Shown here: in pieces, positions 6,347 through 7,556 of the stretch
Layout of the letters: each line of letters begins with the position of its first letter
Numbering within the stretch: the stretch's first letter is position 1
From: Bacteroidia bacterium
GTDB taxonomy: Bacteria; Bacteroidota; Bacteroidia; UKL13-3
Assembly: GCA_019454865.1 (NCBI GenBank)
Contig: JACFNJ010000132.1
Span: 1-7,556, forward strand
Reading direction: 5' to 3'
Length of the DNA stretch: 7,556 nt
The notes under the pieces: model-generated
What the model was told of the DNA's origin: nothing
The model's input: the letters and a program-made list of their open reading frames with translations, nothing else
The model's database searches: none
Translations under genes and position numbers: made by a program

Positions 6347-6838
6347 ATGAGTACTGTAAGAATTTTTGTAACCGGTGGCACTTTTGACAAAGAGTACAAT
6401 GAGTTAAATGGGCAATTGTTTTTTAAAGATACACACATACACGAAATACTTAAACTTGGAAGAAGTAAGGTAGATGTTAGTATTCGTACATTGATGTTGA
6501 TTGATAGTTTGGAAATGACGGACACCGACCGCGATATTATTGTAGAAAGTTGCAAACGCTCAGATGAAAACAGAATAGTAATTACACACGGTACCGACAC
6601 CATGACCACAACAGCAAAAGTTTTGGCTGAAAACGTTAAAGATAAAACAATTGTTATTACCGGAGCTATGATACCATATAAGTTTGGTTCCAGTGATGGT
6701 TTGTTTAATCTTGGTAGTGCTATTGCATTTGCACAAACGTTACCCAATGGAGTTTATATTGCAATGAATGGAAGATACTTTAATTGGGATAATGTAAAAA
6801 AGAACAGACAAACCGGATTTTTTGAAGAGACAAATTAA
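6347..6838 (+). CDS. Short single-domain asparaginase
   Basis: A 163-residue protein. ATG 6347 is the likely start; a TTG three codons upstream (6338) falls inside the -7 box. It matches the N-terminal asparaginase/glutaminase domain and ends there, so it is about half the size of the usual 330-residue enzyme. Catalytic landmarks remain: FVTGGT with Thr12, IDSLEM with Ser54, THGTDTM with Thr83 and Asp84, TGAMIP (105-110), and NVKKN with Lys151 or Lys152 in place of the catalytic Lys. Tyr17 may act as the flexible-loop Tyr. There is no signal peptide, so it is cytoplasmic. The expected reaction is L-asparagine to aspartate and ammonia. Short active asparaginases are known, for example the roughly 172-residue enzyme of Rhodospirillum rubrum, so this is probably a natural short form rather than a truncation. 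gmd starts 24 nt downstream on the same strand and may be cotranscribed. It diverges from the class V PLP enzyme gene. Confidence 0.9.
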   Translation: MSTVRIFVTGGTFDKEYNELNGQLFFKDTHIHEILKLGRSKVDVSIRTLMLIDSLEMTDTDRDIIVESCKRSDENRIVITHGTDTMTTTAKVLAENVKDKTIVITGAMIPYKFGSSDGLFNLGSAIAFAQTLPNGVYIAMNGRYFNWDNVKKNRQTGFFEETN

Positions 6839-6862
6839 ATTAGAAAAAGAAAAGCAATAAAA

Positions 6863-7556
6863 ATGAAAACAGCACTAATTACAGGTATTACCGGACAAGA
6901 TGGAGCATATCTTGCTGAATTTTTATTAAACAAAGGATATACCGTGCATGGCATAAAACGTAGAAGTTCGCTGTTTAATACCGACCGTATTGACCACTTG
7001 TACCAAGACCCCCATGAAAAAAATCTAAAACTAAAATTGCATTATGGCGATTTAACTGATTCTACTAATTTAATACGCATAATACAAGAAACTCAGCCGG
7101 ATGAAATATACAACCTTGCTGCAATGAGCCATGTGCATGTTAGCTTTGAAACACCTGAATATACAGCCAATGCCGATGGAATTGGAACACTTAGAATTTT
7201 AGAAGCATTACGCATTTGCGGATTAACAAACAAAACCAAAGTATATCAAGCTTCTACATCCGAGTTATACGGGTTAGTACAAGCTGTACCACAAAACGAA
7301 ACAACACCATTTTATCCTCGCTCACCGTATGCTGTGGCTAAGTTGTATGCCTATTGGATAACGGTAAATTATCGCGAAGCATATAATATGTATGCTTGCA
7401 ACGGAATTTTATTTAATCACGAAAGCCCTATACGGGGTGAAACCTTTGTTACAAGAAAAATTACTCGCGCAGCAGCAAAAATTGTTTTAGGTATGCAGGA
7501 TAAATTATTTCTTGGAAATCTAAATGCGCAACGCGATTGGGGACATGCCAAAGATT
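6863..7556 (+). CDS. gmd: GDP-mannose 4,6-dehydratase, N-terminal part (3' truncated by window)
   Basis: The first 231 codons from ATG 6863; the frame is still open at the window end, and full-length enzymes have about 370 residues. Similarity to E. coli Gmd is very high along the whole visible part. The NADP-binding loop GITGQDGAYLAE is at residues 8-19, GIKRRSS at 30-36 and HYGDLTD at 60-66. The catalytic STSE is at 131-134 and YAVAK at 156-160 (Tyr156, Lys160), followed by NGILFNHESP (180-189), RGETFVTRKIT (191-201) and RDWGHAKD (224-231). It converts GDP-D-mannose to GDP-4-keto-6-deoxymannose in the cytoplasm, the first step to GDP-L-fucose and related sugars for surface polysaccharides. 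The partner fcl/wcaG, if present, would lie beyond the window. It starts 24 nt after the asparaginase stop with no clear promoter between, so read-through from that gene is likely. Confidence 0.96.
   Translation, partial: MKTALITGITGQDGAYLAEFLLNKGYTVHGIKRRSSLFNTDRIDHLYQDPHEKNLKLKLHYGDLTDSTNLIRIIQETQPDEIYNLAAMSHVHVSFETPEYTANADGIGTLRILEALRICGLTNKTKVYQASTSELYGLVQAVPQNETTPFYPRSPYAVAKLYAYWITVNYREAYNMYACNGILFNHESPIRGETFVTRKITRAAAKIVLGMQDKLFLGNLNAQRDWGHAKD

Noticed and set aside
6325..6747. A 140-codon minus-strand frame opposite the asparaginase gene
   Set aside because: It is a low-complexity Ser/Val/Leu-rich translation antisense to a gene with clear catalytic motifs.

Overview
The window looks like chromosomal DNA from a member of the Bacteroidota. 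It is AT-rich. Several genes are preceded by the Bacteroidota-type -7 box TAnnTTTG rather than by E. coli-like promoters and strong Shine-Dalgarno sites, and the protein families fit this phylum. I cannot name the genus from sequence alone. Nothing suggests a phage, plasmid, transposon or CRISPR locus.

Layout from left to right. (1) The 3' end of an arginase gene on the + strand, cut by the window start (to 260). It meets an aldehyde dehydrogenase gene tail to tail, 16 nt apart. (2) A minus-strand block read from right to left: an outer-membrane-like protein (4240 to 3410), a DUF2279-type exported protein (3408 to 2539), a classical short-chain dehydrogenase (2534 to 1836), then after 113 nt the aldehyde dehydrogenase (1722 to 277). 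The first three are 1 and 4 nt apart and are almost certainly one transcription unit. The aldehyde dehydrogenase probably has its own promoter and resembles 2-aminomuconate 6-semialdehyde dehydrogenases of tryptophan/kynurenine breakdown. (3) A tRNA-Ala(GGC) gene on the minus strand (4352-4425) with a textbook Bacteroidota promoter. (4) A minus-strand class V PLP enzyme of the cysteine desulfurase-like group (6184 to 4700). (5) Divergent from it, on the + strand, a short single-domain asparaginase (6347-6838) followed 24 nt later by the start of gmd, GDP-mannose 4,6-dehydratase, which runs off the window end.

Functionally this is mainly housekeeping and catabolic sequence: nitrogen and amino acid metabolism (arginase, aldehyde dehydrogenase, asparaginase), a small envelope-protein operon of unknown role, a translation gene, and the entry to GDP-fucose/deoxyhexose synthesis for surface glycans. 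The least understood part is the envelope operon at 2539-4240. I see no strong case for a wholly new system.
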